Program-made: the position numbers and the translations under genes
Shown: positions 31,257 to 40,559 of the stretch, piece by piece
How the letters are laid out: each line of letters starts with the position of its first letter
Numbering within the stretch: position 1 is the first letter of the stretch
The notes under the pieces: model-generated
Told to the model about the DNA's origin: nothing
The model's input: the letters and a program-made list of their open reading frames with translations, nothing else
Database searches by the model: none
From: Spirochaetia bacterium UBA5763
GTDB taxonomy: Bacteria; Spirochaetota; UBA4802; UBA5550
Reading direction: 5' to 3'
Length of the DNA: 64,000 nucleotides
NCBI GenBank assembly: GCA_002418835.1
Contig: DIEX01000015.1
Location: 5,214 to 69,213 of the forward strand

Positions 31257-34022
31257 GTGAAATCAAAACTGACTCTTCTCGTGCGATTTTTCCCGCTGAT
31301 TATATTCATACTCTCAATTTTTTTTCTCTTATTCAAATTGGACTACAGAACCGTTAATCCTTTTAATTTTAATGAGGACCTGAAGCATCCTTTTTTTGCG
31401 TCAAAGGGGATTGATGGAAATTTTTATGCAATAGATAATTCAAAGACCCGTGTAATCATCTTTAACAGGGACCGTTTAATACTGAATATTATAAACGGGG
31501 GTTCAAGAGATGATGAGGCATTCTTTTATGCTTCATCTGTCCATAAAGGGGACGATGGTTTTATATATCTTATTAATATTGTTAATTCCCTTAACAGGTA
31601 CGCAGTTGATAAGGAGGAGATCCTGCGGTTTACTCCTGAAGGTAAATTCGACAGAGTTATGTTCCGGAAAAACTATGACGATAAAGACGCCCCTGTAAGA
31701 TGGGGGAGGCTTACGAGCCTGCATGAGCAGAATGATGAAATCCGCGCGTATTATATTTATCCGGACGGCATTGACCTTGTCAGGATAAATAAGGGGAGCG
31801 CGTTAGTACAGAAGGATTCCATACTTACCGGTCACCTTTCCGGTATGCCTGTCAAGGGTATTGATCCTGATATGAAAGGGGGAGCAGTGTATCTCACAAA
31901 GAAGGGTGAGATATTCAGGATGTCTCCTGATGGCAGAACATCTTTAGCCTATGACGGGAAATGGGACCCTGAAGGGGAGAAATCTGTTCCCGGACATATC
32001 TCTTATATAACAGGTGGCACAATAGTATTCAGCGACCTCGAAAAAAGAGGGATTTATAAAATAGATGATAAGAATAATGTCCGTGAGCTTATCGGTCCCT
32101 CTGACCTGCAGAAACTCTCTCTCCCCCCTTATGAAGAGCGTATAAAAAACATGAAAGCATTCAATGACGGGTCGGTGATAGAGATATTCGGTGATACTTT
32201 AATTTACAGCGAAGGGGATACATTCAAGACCTACAGTACAAAACTGAGAATTAATAACGTCGATGTGTTCCTCAGGTTTTTCTGGGCTTTCTCAGCTCTT
32301 GCCGCAGCGGTGACACTGCTTATTCTGATATTCCAGATTTACAAGTACATTCTTCACTACAGCATCCCCCTTATACTAAAGCAGATCGGGGTCTATGTGC
32401 CCATAGTAATTGCTGTGATGGTATTCACAAGCTGGTATATCCAGAGGGATTATTCCACCAGAATAAAGCGTGAGATGGTCAACAGGCTCACCGGGCTTCT
32501 TAATCTGGTTCCGCAGGAAATAGACGGTGATATTGTTGAATCTATAAAAGACCCTCATGACTATATGAGTGAAAGATATATGCTGCTGAGAGAGAGGCTC
32601 CATTCAGTACTTAACTATAACCGGGATGAATGGAGTGCGCCTTTTTATGTTCTGATCCACAGAAAGATCGGGAAGTGGCAGTACATGATGATAGACTACG
32701 ATGATTCAACACAGGTCTACTGGCCCTACGAATACAACCCGGATGGAGGGTATATCGATGAAGTCATGGCAGGAAATATTGTAACAGATTTTTCCGAAGA
32801 CCAGGAGGGTATGTGGCTCTTCGGAAACGCGCCGCTGCGTAATTCAAAGGGTGAGATAGTGGCAGTTGCTGAAATCGGGGCGGACCTCTACAATTTTAAG
32901 AATTATGAAAAGATGTTTTTTCAGAAAATAATGAAGGTCATGCTGATCTCCATTTCAATTATTGCCGTTGTTATAATATTTGTTTCGTATTTCATGATGA
33001 CTGCGATCAGGAATCTCAGAAACGGTGTTCAGCAGATTGCAGGGGGCGCCTGGGATGCAAGGGTTACAATCCGGACCCGCGATGAGGTGCAGGATCTCGG
33101 TGACGGATTTAACAGCATGGCAGATTCAATACGGAATTATATCAGCGAGATATCTGAGATTAACCGGGTATATTTTAAGTTCATGCCTTACCAGTTTATG
33201 GAATACCTGAAGATTAAAAATATCACTGAGCTTAAGTTGGGTGACCATGCCCAGGGTTTTATGAGCGTCATGTTCTCTGATATACGCTCCTTTACATCAC
33301 ACAGCGAAGCTGTTACCCCGAAGGAGAACTTCAGGTTTGTGAATCATTTCCTTTCTCTCACAGGCCCGGAGATCAGGCTCCATAACGGTTTCATAGACAA
33401 GTATATCGGTGATGCAATCATGGCGCTGTTCCCTGATGCCAATGATGCCCTGGATGCCGCCATATCAATGTACAGAAAGACATGCATTGATCCTTCAACA
33501 AGGATAAACATAGGGAGAGAGGCAATCGCTATAGGTATAGGTATATACACAGGCCCGGTAATGCTGGGGATCGTTGGTGAGGAGGAGCGGATGTCATCAA
33601 CAGTTATCTCTGACAGCGTTAATATCGCCTCCAGGATCGAGTCACTCACCAAGCGCTACGGCACAGGGATATTGATCAGTAAGAGCACGCTTAATTCCCT
33701 GTCAAATCCTGAAAAGTATAATTACAGGTTTCTGGGTAATATTCAGGTCAAGGGTAAGAACGAACCTGTTGGTATTTTTGAGATTCTTGATGCCCTTGAT
33801 GATAAATTGAAGTTAAAGCGGATTAAAACAAAGGAACCTTTTGAGTCTGCAATAAAGGCTTATCATAAAGGGAACTTTGATCATGCGGTGGCGTGGTTCA
33901 GTGAGGTGCTTGAATCTGACAAAGACGATCCCGCAGCAATTATGTATCTTGAAATGAGCCGCGATGCCGTCAGTGAAAATGCCGGTTCAGGACGTATGTT
34001 TATATTTGACAGCAAGGAGTAA
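31257..34022 (+). CDS. Membrane adenylate cyclase with extracytoplasmic beta-propeller-like and sensor domains
   Basis: The GTG start at 31,257 has AGGATGG upstream. Of 921 residues, TM1 is at 10-26 and a repeat-rich beta-propeller-like region at 45-330. TMs lie at about 341-360 and 376-394, a second extracytoplasmic domain at 395-555, a TM at 560-580 and a HAMP at 580-632. The class III cyclase domain is at 665-845. Metal ligands Asp675 (FSDIRSFT) and Asp719, adenine-specifying Lys715 and Asp786, and Asn789/Arg793 are all present, so it should make cAMP. A TPR-like pair of helices ends it. The gene is directly followed by an MFS gene with the same sensor layout. Confidence 0.85.
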   Translation: MKSKLTLLVRFFPLIIFILSIFFLLFKLDYRTVNPFNFNEDLKHPFFASKGIDGNFYAIDNSKTRVIIFNRDRLILNIINGGSRDDEAFFYASSVHKGDDGFIYLINIVNSLNRYAVDKEEILRFTPEGKFDRVMFRKNYDDKDAPVRWGRLTSLHEQNDEIRAYYIYPDGIDLVRINKGSALVQKDSILTGHLSGMPVKGIDPDMKGGAVYLTKKGEIFRMSPDGRTSLAYDGKWDPEGEKSVPGHISYITGGTIVFSDLEKRGIYKIDDKNNVRELIGPSDLQKLSLPPYEERIKNMKAFNDGSVIEIFGDTLIYSEGDTFKTYSTKLRINNVDVFLRFFWAFSALAAAVTLLILIFQIYKYILHYSIPLILKQIGVYVPIVIAVMVFTSWYIQRDYSTRIKREMVNRLTGLLNLVPQEIDGDIVESIKDPHDYMSERYMLLRERLHSVLNYNRDEWSAPFYVLIHRKIGKWQYMMIDYDDSTQVYWPYEYNPDGGYIDEVMAGNIVTDFSEDQEGMWLFGNAPLRNSKGEIVAVAEIGADLYNFKNYEKMFFQKIMKVMLISISIIAVVIIFVSYFMMTAIRNLRNGVQQIAGGAWDARVTIRTRDEVQDLGDGFNSMADSIRNYISEISEINRVYFKFMPYQFMEYLKIKNITELKLGDHAQGFMSVMFSDIRSFTSHSEAVTPKENFRFVNHFLSLTGPEIRLHNGFIDKYIGDAIMALFPDANDALDAAISMYRKTCIDPSTRINIGREAIAIGIGIYTGPVMLGIVGEEERMSSTVISDSVNIASRIESLTKRYGTGILISKSTLNSLSNPEKYNYRFLGNIQVKGKNEPVGIFEILDALDDKLKLKRIKTKEPFESAIKAYHKGNFDHAVAWFSEVLESDKDDPAAIMYLEMSRDAVSENAGSGRMFIFDSKE

Positions 34023-34026
34023 TTTT

Positions 34027-37000
34027 ATGCCTAAAAGATTCTGGTTATCCTTTCTTCTTCTGCTTTTTTCAGTTTACTATCTGGCTGTCAATTCCGGCAG
34101 CTTCAGGGCCAATCCATTGAGCAGGGAGTTTGAATTCTCATCTCCCTACAGGTTCACAACAACAGCAGACAATGTAAAGTATGTTATTGATAATGGAAAA
34201 CAGCGTGTGCTTGTAATCGGCAGTGATGGTAAGGTGAAACATTCCATTCATTCTGAGCAGAAAAAGGATATGGGCCCTGAGTGCATTCAGAATATAGCTG
34301 CGGATGAATCCGGGGATCTTTATGTACATTTTTATGTTCAGGATACAAAGGGCCTCTTCACCGTGGAGGAGTATATAGCCAGGTATGACAGTTCCGGCGG
34401 TAGTAAAAAAGTAATCTACAGTCATAAATATAATGAACCTGAAAGCCGTCTGGCGATTAACTGGGCAATTGTGCAGTTAAGATACAGCAGAGGTATTTTA
34501 AGCTGGGTCAGACTTGATGGAAATAAAGTACTTTATTCAGAACACAAAACCGGAAGCCCTGATACATCACACACCGAAAGTCTTCTTTTTGAAATGTCTG
34601 ATGCCTTATCTCTGATTACTTCAATTGATGTTATTAATAACAGGAATTATGCTTATATAACCAGACAGGGAAACCTCTACAGGGTCAGGGATGGAGCGAA
34701 ATCCCTTATCTACAGCGGAGACAGTGCCGGCACATTTGCATCAGGCAAAAAGCCCGGAGAACTCACTGTGCCGGGGTGGGTGCAGATAACAGACGGGCCG
34801 GTCTATATGCTTGATATCATGCAGTCCAGGCTTTACTCCTTCAGTGATAAGGGTGAGCGTAAAATACTTTTAACTCCTGATGATATTTCGGCATCAACCG
34901 GCGGCGGGTTTGAAATGTTCTACAGGTTCGCAGTTACTTCCGGAAATATCTGCCTTACAAACGGGTCGTATTTAATCAGGGCAGCTCCTGATGGTAAAAT
35001 TGTTTCTGCTGAGAATTCAGCAATACGTTCAGGGGGAACCGTAGCGGGAGATGTTTTTCTTTTTGCTATAATTGCTTTTATCGCGGTTTTCCTTGTGATA
35101 ATTATCCGTGATTTCTACATCTACGGTCTGAAAAGAACCATGCCGAGAAATTTTGTCAATATAACAGGGATTATTGTAATCATGATTATAACCATGATTA
35201 TTGCAATCAATGTACTTATGCCTAACTTTGACAAAAGGTATATGAATGAAACTGAAAACAGGATCAAGGGGCTTACACAGGGGCTCAGCAGCACTCTGAA
35301 TGGGGATGTCATTAATAAACTGGTTAACAGGCAATCAGATTATTATAATGATGACTACAAAAAATTCCGTGCAAGGATGATAGATGTTTTCGGGGGTTAC
35401 AGCAAAGCGGAAAATTCAGAGTTCTATTTTGTCATTTATAAAAATTACGGCGGTGAACTCGCTGCCCTCATGACGCAGAACGACTCATATGCCCCTTTTC
35501 AGACGTACGACTGGCTCAGGAGCGAAGAGGATAACCTCTACCTGGAATCAGTAAAAACCGGAGAGATATACACAGAAAAGTACTCAGACTCAACAGGTGA
35601 CTGGATATACGCAATAGGTCCAATCAAAGATTCCTCAGGTAAAGTTACTGCTGTTATTGAAATCGGGAAGAACTTCTATGCATTCAATATGGAGAACCGC
35701 GCCGTAAGAAGAAACGTTATAATTGAGGTAATCACCGCAATTATACTGGTTCTTATGATCTTTATCGAGATATCTCTCCTCTCCAATGTTTTATGGAGCA
35801 AAAAACGGCATCTTCAGAACAGCAGTTCACCATACGACAGGGTCAGCTTTTCAAGGTTCCTTGGTTTCCTGTATGAGTTTACCTTCAGCCTGCCACTTGG
35901 ATTTATTCCTGTTTACGCGATAAAGCTGCTCGAAGGGAAAAGCTTCATGGGGATGACCCCGGAGATGGCGGGAGCTTTCCCTATTACGCTCTCAACATCC
36001 GGAATTGTTATAGGTACAATTATAGCCGGGATTATAATGCCTAAACTGAAATGGAGAAAACTTTTTGTGACGGGGCTTCTGATGGCTGCCGCAGGGTTAT
36101 TCCTTACCGGACTTTCAACAACATTCATCATGTTTACTCTAATGATGTTCTTCACCGGTATCGGCCGGGGCCTTCTCCAGATGGCTGCGCGGGGATTTAT
36201 CAACACAGAGGGGAACCCTGACAAGCGTGGATTTGCCTTCTCCAATCTCATAGCCGGAGTTGTGGTGGGTATAAATGTAGGTGTTGTCATAGGTGGACAG
36301 ATTGCTGACCATGTATCATACCGCGCGGTATTTTTCGCATCAGCGCTCCTTATCCCTCTTGTAATATTGTTTATACTGTTTGTAATTGAAAAAACATCCA
36401 GTGACAATGTTGTTAAATCTGCTGAACCGGCAGCGCAGGGGGCAGGGGGGATGTCGCTTTTCTCTTTCCTATCAAAGCCCATGGTGTGGGGATTCTTTCT
36501 TCTGATTTGTGTGCCTAATGCCGTTGCGTATATGTTTCTTCAGTATACATTTCTTATTGTGGCGGAGGGCGCGGGTTTCACCACAACAGATGTGGGGCGT
36601 GCATTCATACTTAACGGTATGGCGATGTTCTATCTTGGCCCTCTCCTCTATTCTGTCAGTGTTAAGAAGATCGGTCTCAAATGGACAATGATATCCAGTA
36701 TTTTCATGTGGTCATTCAGTCTCCTTGTGTTCGCCTTTACAGGGAATATTACAGGCGCCATCATTACAATCTTTATAATGGGTATAAGCGAAGGATACGG
36801 CAATGGTGCAGTGTATATATTCTATACAGATAAGATTAAAGAAGTGAATGAATACGGAGTGGAGAAAGCCCTTGCTGTGAATGAGTTTATGACCAATATC
36901 GGGCTTGCAGCGGGACCGATAATATTCGGTGCAGCGATGCTGCTTGGTATCCGTCCCGGTATGCTTCTTATCGCCATGTCCATGAGCGTGCTTGCAGTAG

Positions 37001-37047
37001 TTTTCTTTGTGATGCACGCTGTTTCAGCCCGGAAGCAGGCAGCATAA
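34027..37047 (+). CDS. MFS transporter fused to a cyclase-type sensor module
   Basis: The ATG at 34,027 has AAGGAG 8 nt upstream and lies 4 bp after the cyclase stop. Residues 1-590 repeat the cyclase N-terminal design: a TM, a propeller-like region (about 35-330), two TMs around 345-400, an extracytoplasmic sensor (about 405-555) and a TM. Residues about 600-1006 form a 12-TM MFS transporter (RFLGFLYEFTF, GIGRGLLQMAARGF, NEFMTNIGLAAGP). So one sensor type is wired to a cyclase in one gene and to a transporter in the next. The transported substrate is unknown. Confidence 0.75.
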   Translation: MPKRFWLSFLLLLFSVYYLAVNSGSFRANPLSREFEFSSPYRFTTTADNVKYVIDNGKQRVLVIGSDGKVKHSIHSEQKKDMGPECIQNIAADESGDLYVHFYVQDTKGLFTVEEYIARYDSSGGSKKVIYSHKYNEPESRLAINWAIVQLRYSRGILSWVRLDGNKVLYSEHKTGSPDTSHTESLLFEMSDALSLITSIDVINNRNYAYITRQGNLYRVRDGAKSLIYSGDSAGTFASGKKPGELTVPGWVQITDGPVYMLDIMQSRLYSFSDKGERKILLTPDDISASTGGGFEMFYRFAVTSGNICLTNGSYLIRAAPDGKIVSAENSAIRSGGTVAGDVFLFAIIAFIAVFLVIIIRDFYIYGLKRTMPRNFVNITGIIVIMIITMIIAINVLMPNFDKRYMNETENRIKGLTQGLSSTLNGDVINKLVNRQSDYYNDDYKKFRARMIDVFGGYSKAENSEFYFVIYKNYGGELAALMTQNDSYAPFQTYDWLRSEEDNLYLESVKTGEIYTEKYSDSTGDWIYAIGPIKDSSGKVTAVIEIGKNFYAFNMENRAVRRNVIIEVITAIILVLMIFIEISLLSNVLWSKKRHLQNSSSPYDRVSFSRFLGFLYEFTFSLPLGFIPVYAIKLLEGKSFMGMTPEMAGAFPITLSTSGIVIGTIIAGIIMPKLKWRKLFVTGLLMAAAGLFLTGLSTTFIMFTLMMFFTGIGRGLLQMAARGFINTEGNPDKRGFAFSNLIAGVVVGINVGVVIGGQIADHVSYRAVFFASALLIPLVILFILFVIEKTSSDNVVKSAEPAAQGAGGMSLFSFLSKPMVWGFFLLICVPNAVAYMFLQYTFLIVAEGAGFTTTDVGRAFILNGMAMFYLGPLLYSVSVKKIGLKWTMISSIFMWSFSLLVFAFTGNITGAIITIFIMGISEGYGNGAVYIFYTDKIKEVNEYGVEKALAVNEFMTNIGLAAGPIIFGAAMLLGIRPGMLLIAMSMSVLAVVFFVMHAVSARKQAA

Positions 37048-37051
37048 TTAT

Positions 37052-37942
37052 ATGACTGAGGCAGGCTTGCGTGATTTTTCAATAGCAGAGCGGGGGAAAT
37101 ACCTGAAAAATTATATGGTATCTCCACCCATGATTTCAGATTTTACATTCAGCTCACTATTTATGTGGGCTGATTACTATTCATTGAAGCTCTCCTGCTT
37201 CGACAATCTTACATGTATCATCTGCACCGGAGGAGACTTTACGCCATCTCTCCTTATGCCCCTGGGGGATGTTGAAGGCAGGATTAAAGATGTTATTGAC
37301 TACTATTATACATGGTTCAGGGAACAGGGGCTTGATTTTTATATTTCCCATGTTGATGAGAAATATATTCCGCTGATTAAATCTGTCCCCGGTTATGAGT
37401 ATGCTGTAACTTATGACCGCGATTATTCAGATTATATTTATAACCGGAATGATTTTGTATCAATGAGCGGTTCAGGTTATAAACATTTCAGGAAGAAGAT
37501 CAGGTCATTTGAAAATCATTTTCCACATCATCAGTATTCCGTATTAAATGATGATGATATACCTGAATGCCTTGAACTCCTCGAATTCTGGAGACAGCAG
37601 AAAGGTTATGACGCGGATGCTAATGAGTCAGCGATACTTTTAAAAAATTTTAAACAGCTGGATTTGAAAGGGGGAGTGGTAAAGGTAGACGGCCGCATTA
37701 AAGCATTCCTTGCTGGTGAAAAGTGCGGCGACACGGGATTCATTATCTCCGGCAAAGGGGACATGCATATACATGGCCTTTATCTCCATGCTGTGCGGGA
37801 ATTTGTAAAGAATGAATTTGCTGATGTCCTTTATATTAACAGGTGCGAGGATCTGGGGATAGAGACTCTCCGTGATGCCAAGATGTCATGGATGCCGGTG
37901 AAGATACTGCACAAATATAATGTCCGCTGTACACGTGTCTGA
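37052..37942 (+). CDS. DUF2156 (MprF C-terminal-like) acyltransferase-type protein
   Basis: The 296-residue protein begins 4 bp after the MFS stop, implying coupling. It has the DUF2156 two-GNAT layout, with YDRDYSDYIYNRNDF, GYKHFRKKIRSFENHFP and the ending INRCEDLGIETLRDAKMSW. In MprF the equivalent domain moves aminoacyl groups from tRNA to phosphatidylglycerol; stand-alone members are less understood. It lacks any TM. The operon of cyclase, sensor-transporter and DUF2156 hints at regulated modification or movement of an envelope component. Confidence 0.7.
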   Translation: MTEAGLRDFSIAERGKYLKNYMVSPPMISDFTFSSLFMWADYYSLKLSCFDNLTCIICTGGDFTPSLLMPLGDVEGRIKDVIDYYYTWFREQGLDFYISHVDEKYIPLIKSVPGYEYAVTYDRDYSDYIYNRNDFVSMSGSGYKHFRKKIRSFENHFPHHQYSVLNDDDIPECLELLEFWRQQKGYDADANESAILLKNFKQLDLKGGVVKVDGRIKAFLAGEKCGDTGFIISGKGDMHIHGLYLHAVREFVKNEFADVLYINRCEDLGIETLRDAKMSWMPVKILHKYNVRCTRV

Positions 37943-38015
37943 TATTATTAATAAGCTGAAAGTTTTTTGTTATGTTTTATGATAGAGTTTTATTCTGGTT
38001 ACATGTTCGAAAGTG

Positions 38016-40472
38016 TTACGCTTTCTTATCAAGTGCCTTTCTGATGGCAGATGCGATATCATATAGTGTTGCAGGTTTTCTTATTATTCCAGATATTCCA
38101 GCTTTTCTGGATATCTCCTCTATATTACGATCAATGTATCCCGAACTTAAGATTACCGGAATATCTTCTCTTAGCTTACGGATTTCATTTGTGAGATCTA
38201 TTCCCGTCATCCGTGGCATCGTTTGATCTGTAATGATGATATCATACAAATACGGATTTGATCTGAAATTATCAAGAGCATGCAGTGAGTCAGAAAATGA
38301 TTTTACTTTATAACCTATGTTTTCAAGCCCGGGCTGAAATGAGTTTATAATTGTGGTCTCGTCGTCTATGAGAAGTATTTTTTCAGTACCGCCATTAATT
38401 GTTTTTTCCTTATCTTCATGTTCGGATCTGTACTTAATATCTGTGCTGACCGGTAAGATGACACTGAAAGTCGTTCCTTTGCCTGGTTCACTGTAAACAT
38501 TTATAATGCCATTCAATTTTTGAATAATACCATGTACAACTGAAAGTCCGAGACCTGTACCTTTCCCCTGCGGTTTTGTAGTGAAAAAAGGATCAAATAT
38601 TTGTTCTATTATTTCAGGGTTCATTCCTTTGCCCGAATCAGTTACTGTAAGCTGTACATGAGGTCCTTCCAATAGTCCCGGATGGAATCTGACGAATTCT
38701 TTATCTGCAAATAAATCATTGAGGCTGACATTAATAACTCCTCTCGAATTTTCTATTGCATGTGATGCGTTGGTGCAGAGATTGATTATTATCTGGTGAA
38801 TCTGTATCCTGTCACCCATAATATATGCATCGCTGTTAATGGATTCATGCAGTTCAACCGTTGAAGGTATTGATGCTCTCAATAAGATCATCGCCTCCTT
38901 TATAACAGAAGCAATATTCACCGGTTTAAACTCTATATCTGATTTGCGACTGAAAGTAAGTATCTGCTGAACAAGATCTCTGGCTCTCTCAGCGGCTTTC
39001 AGTATCTCTTCTATATTTTTTTTTGTGCGTGATTTGTCATCAAGATTTGTTAGTGAAATTTGCGCATAGCCGAATATGCCGGCAAGAATATTGTTAAAAT
39101 CATGGGCAATACCTCCGGCAAGTGTACCCACTGCTTCTATTTTTTGAGCCTGCCTCATCCTGTTTTCTATCATGAGTTCGTGTGTTATATTACGTCCGAT
39201 CTCTATATAGCTGTATATCGTACCATTATCATTTTTAACGGGAAGTATCATTGCTTCGAGGGTGACATCTTCATTCTTTATATCTTTCAGAATGATACGT
39301 CCTGTCCATGCGTTTCCACTGTCCAGTAAACTCCATATCTCATCTACGGGTATATTATTTAAATTTGTTAATACCGGTTCTCGTCCCTTTAGATCTCTTG
39401 ACGATATGCCGGTAATGTTTTCTATTATGGAGTTTGCCCAGCTGATTCTCTTGTCCAGATCGATTGTTAGAACAACCTCGTTTGTGTGTTCTGTTATTTC
39501 TCTTAGTATCTTAATAGTGTTCTCAACAGAACCGCTGATTTTTCTGGATATAAAAACAATACCGGTTGCAACAATCGCCATGAATATAAATCCGCTGAAA
39601 ATAATAAAAAAAAGTACTGACTTTGACGGTGCAAAAATTTCGTCACGATTTTGTGTTACTACAACTTTCCATCCTGTGAAGGGAACAGGCGCAAATCCGG
39701 CAATTTTTTTTATACCATTATATATATACTCTTCTGAACCGGTTTCGTTATTCATCATCCGCCTGGTTATTTTTAAACTGCCTTGGATTTCATACATGTT
39801 TGTCGTTAATATATGGGTTTTATCTTGATGGACAATCACTACACCCCGGTGATCAACAATGAATGGGTATCCGGTATTCCCGATTTTTATTGAAGATATG
39901 TTTTTTATCATAAAATCGATATTCAGCGGTCCACCTGCTATCCCGGCAAATTTTCCGCTCTTTGAATAGACAGGTACGCTCACAACCATAATCAGTTTTC
40001 CCGTTGCCTTTGATATAACAGGGATACTTATAGAGGCTTTTCCTTTTATTGCATCCTTAAAGTATTCACGATCCGAAATATCAATACCCTTTCTTGTTTT
40101 GTCTGATGCTATTCCACATACGATGCCATTTTTATCCGTTAAAAAGAAGTCCTCATATTCACTTCCGAGACTTTTATAAAGATGAGACAAGGTTGCATCT
40201 GCCAGTGCAAAATTATCGGTGGATACTGCTTCTATAATAGACGAATTCATCGCAACTGATGTCATAAATTTGATCTCTTCCATTGATGACATCTGCAGGA
40301 GATTGGAGAGATCCATTGCAATCTGAGTAGATTTTTCCCGTGCGATCTGTTCAAGTGAATTAGATATCCGTTTATAAGTTATAATGCCGGATATAATGAA
40401 CGGTATTAAAATTACTATTATTCCACCGAGTATTATCCGGTATTTTAAACTTATCTCTTTCATTAAAATCAC
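38016..40472 (-). CDS. Cache-PAS hybrid sensor histidine kinase with receiver
   Basis: Of 818 residues, TM1 is at about 12-34. A double Cache extracytoplasmic domain follows (DREYFKDAIKG, GIAGGPLNIDFMIKNIS), then TM2 at about 288-310 and a PAS domain at about 335-440. A HisKA box GGIAHDFNN (His about 457), an HATPase (TDSGKGMNPE, GKGTGLGLSVVHG) and a receiver (Asp about 747 in TDQTMPRMTG) complete it. Cache domains bind small extracellular ligands such as organic or amino acids. It lies 87 bp downstream of the chemoreceptor gene on the same strand and may share its transcript. Confidence 0.85.
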   Translation of the reverse strand: MILMKEISLKYRIILGGIIVILIPFIISGIITYKRISNSLEQIAREKSTQIAMDLSNLLQMSSMEEIKFMTSVAMNSSIIEAVSTDNFALADATLSHLYKSLGSEYEDFFLTDKNGIVCGIASDKTRKGIDISDREYFKDAIKGKASISIPVISKATGKLIMVVSVPVYSKSGKFAGIAGGPLNIDFMIKNISSIKIGNTGYPFIVDHRGVVIVHQDKTHILTTNMYEIQGSLKITRRMMNNETGSEEYIYNGIKKIAGFAPVPFTGWKVVVTQNRDEIFAPSKSVLFFIIFSGFIFMAIVATGIVFISRKISGSVENTIKILREITEHTNEVVLTIDLDKRISWANSIIENITGISSRDLKGREPVLTNLNNIPVDEIWSLLDSGNAWTGRIILKDIKNEDVTLEAMILPVKNDNGTIYSYIEIGRNITHELMIENRMRQAQKIEAVGTLAGGIAHDFNNILAGIFGYAQISLTNLDDKSRTKKNIEEILKAAERARDLVQQILTFSRKSDIEFKPVNIASVIKEAMILLRASIPSTVELHESINSDAYIMGDRIQIHQIIINLCTNASHAIENSRGVINVSLNDLFADKEFVRFHPGLLEGPHVQLTVTDSGKGMNPEIIEQIFDPFFTTKPQGKGTGLGLSVVHGIIQKLNGIINVYSEPGKGTTFSVILPVSTDIKYRSEHEDKEKTINGGTEKILLIDDETTIINSFQPGLENIGYKVKSFSDSLHALDNFRSNPYLYDIIITDQTMPRMTGIDLTNEIRKLREDIPVILSSGYIDRNIEEISRKAGISGIIRKPATLYDIASAIRKALDKKA

Positions 40473-40559
40473 TTACATTGTAATAATACTCTGTATGACA
40501 TTATTGAATAACAACAATATAAAAATACCATTCCTGCTTTAAATTTATCCCGGAGTTGT

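Noticed and set aside
37964..38240. Plus-strand frame of 84 codons at 37,972
   Set aside because: It is antisense to the receiver domain of the Cache hybrid kinase and has no independent support.
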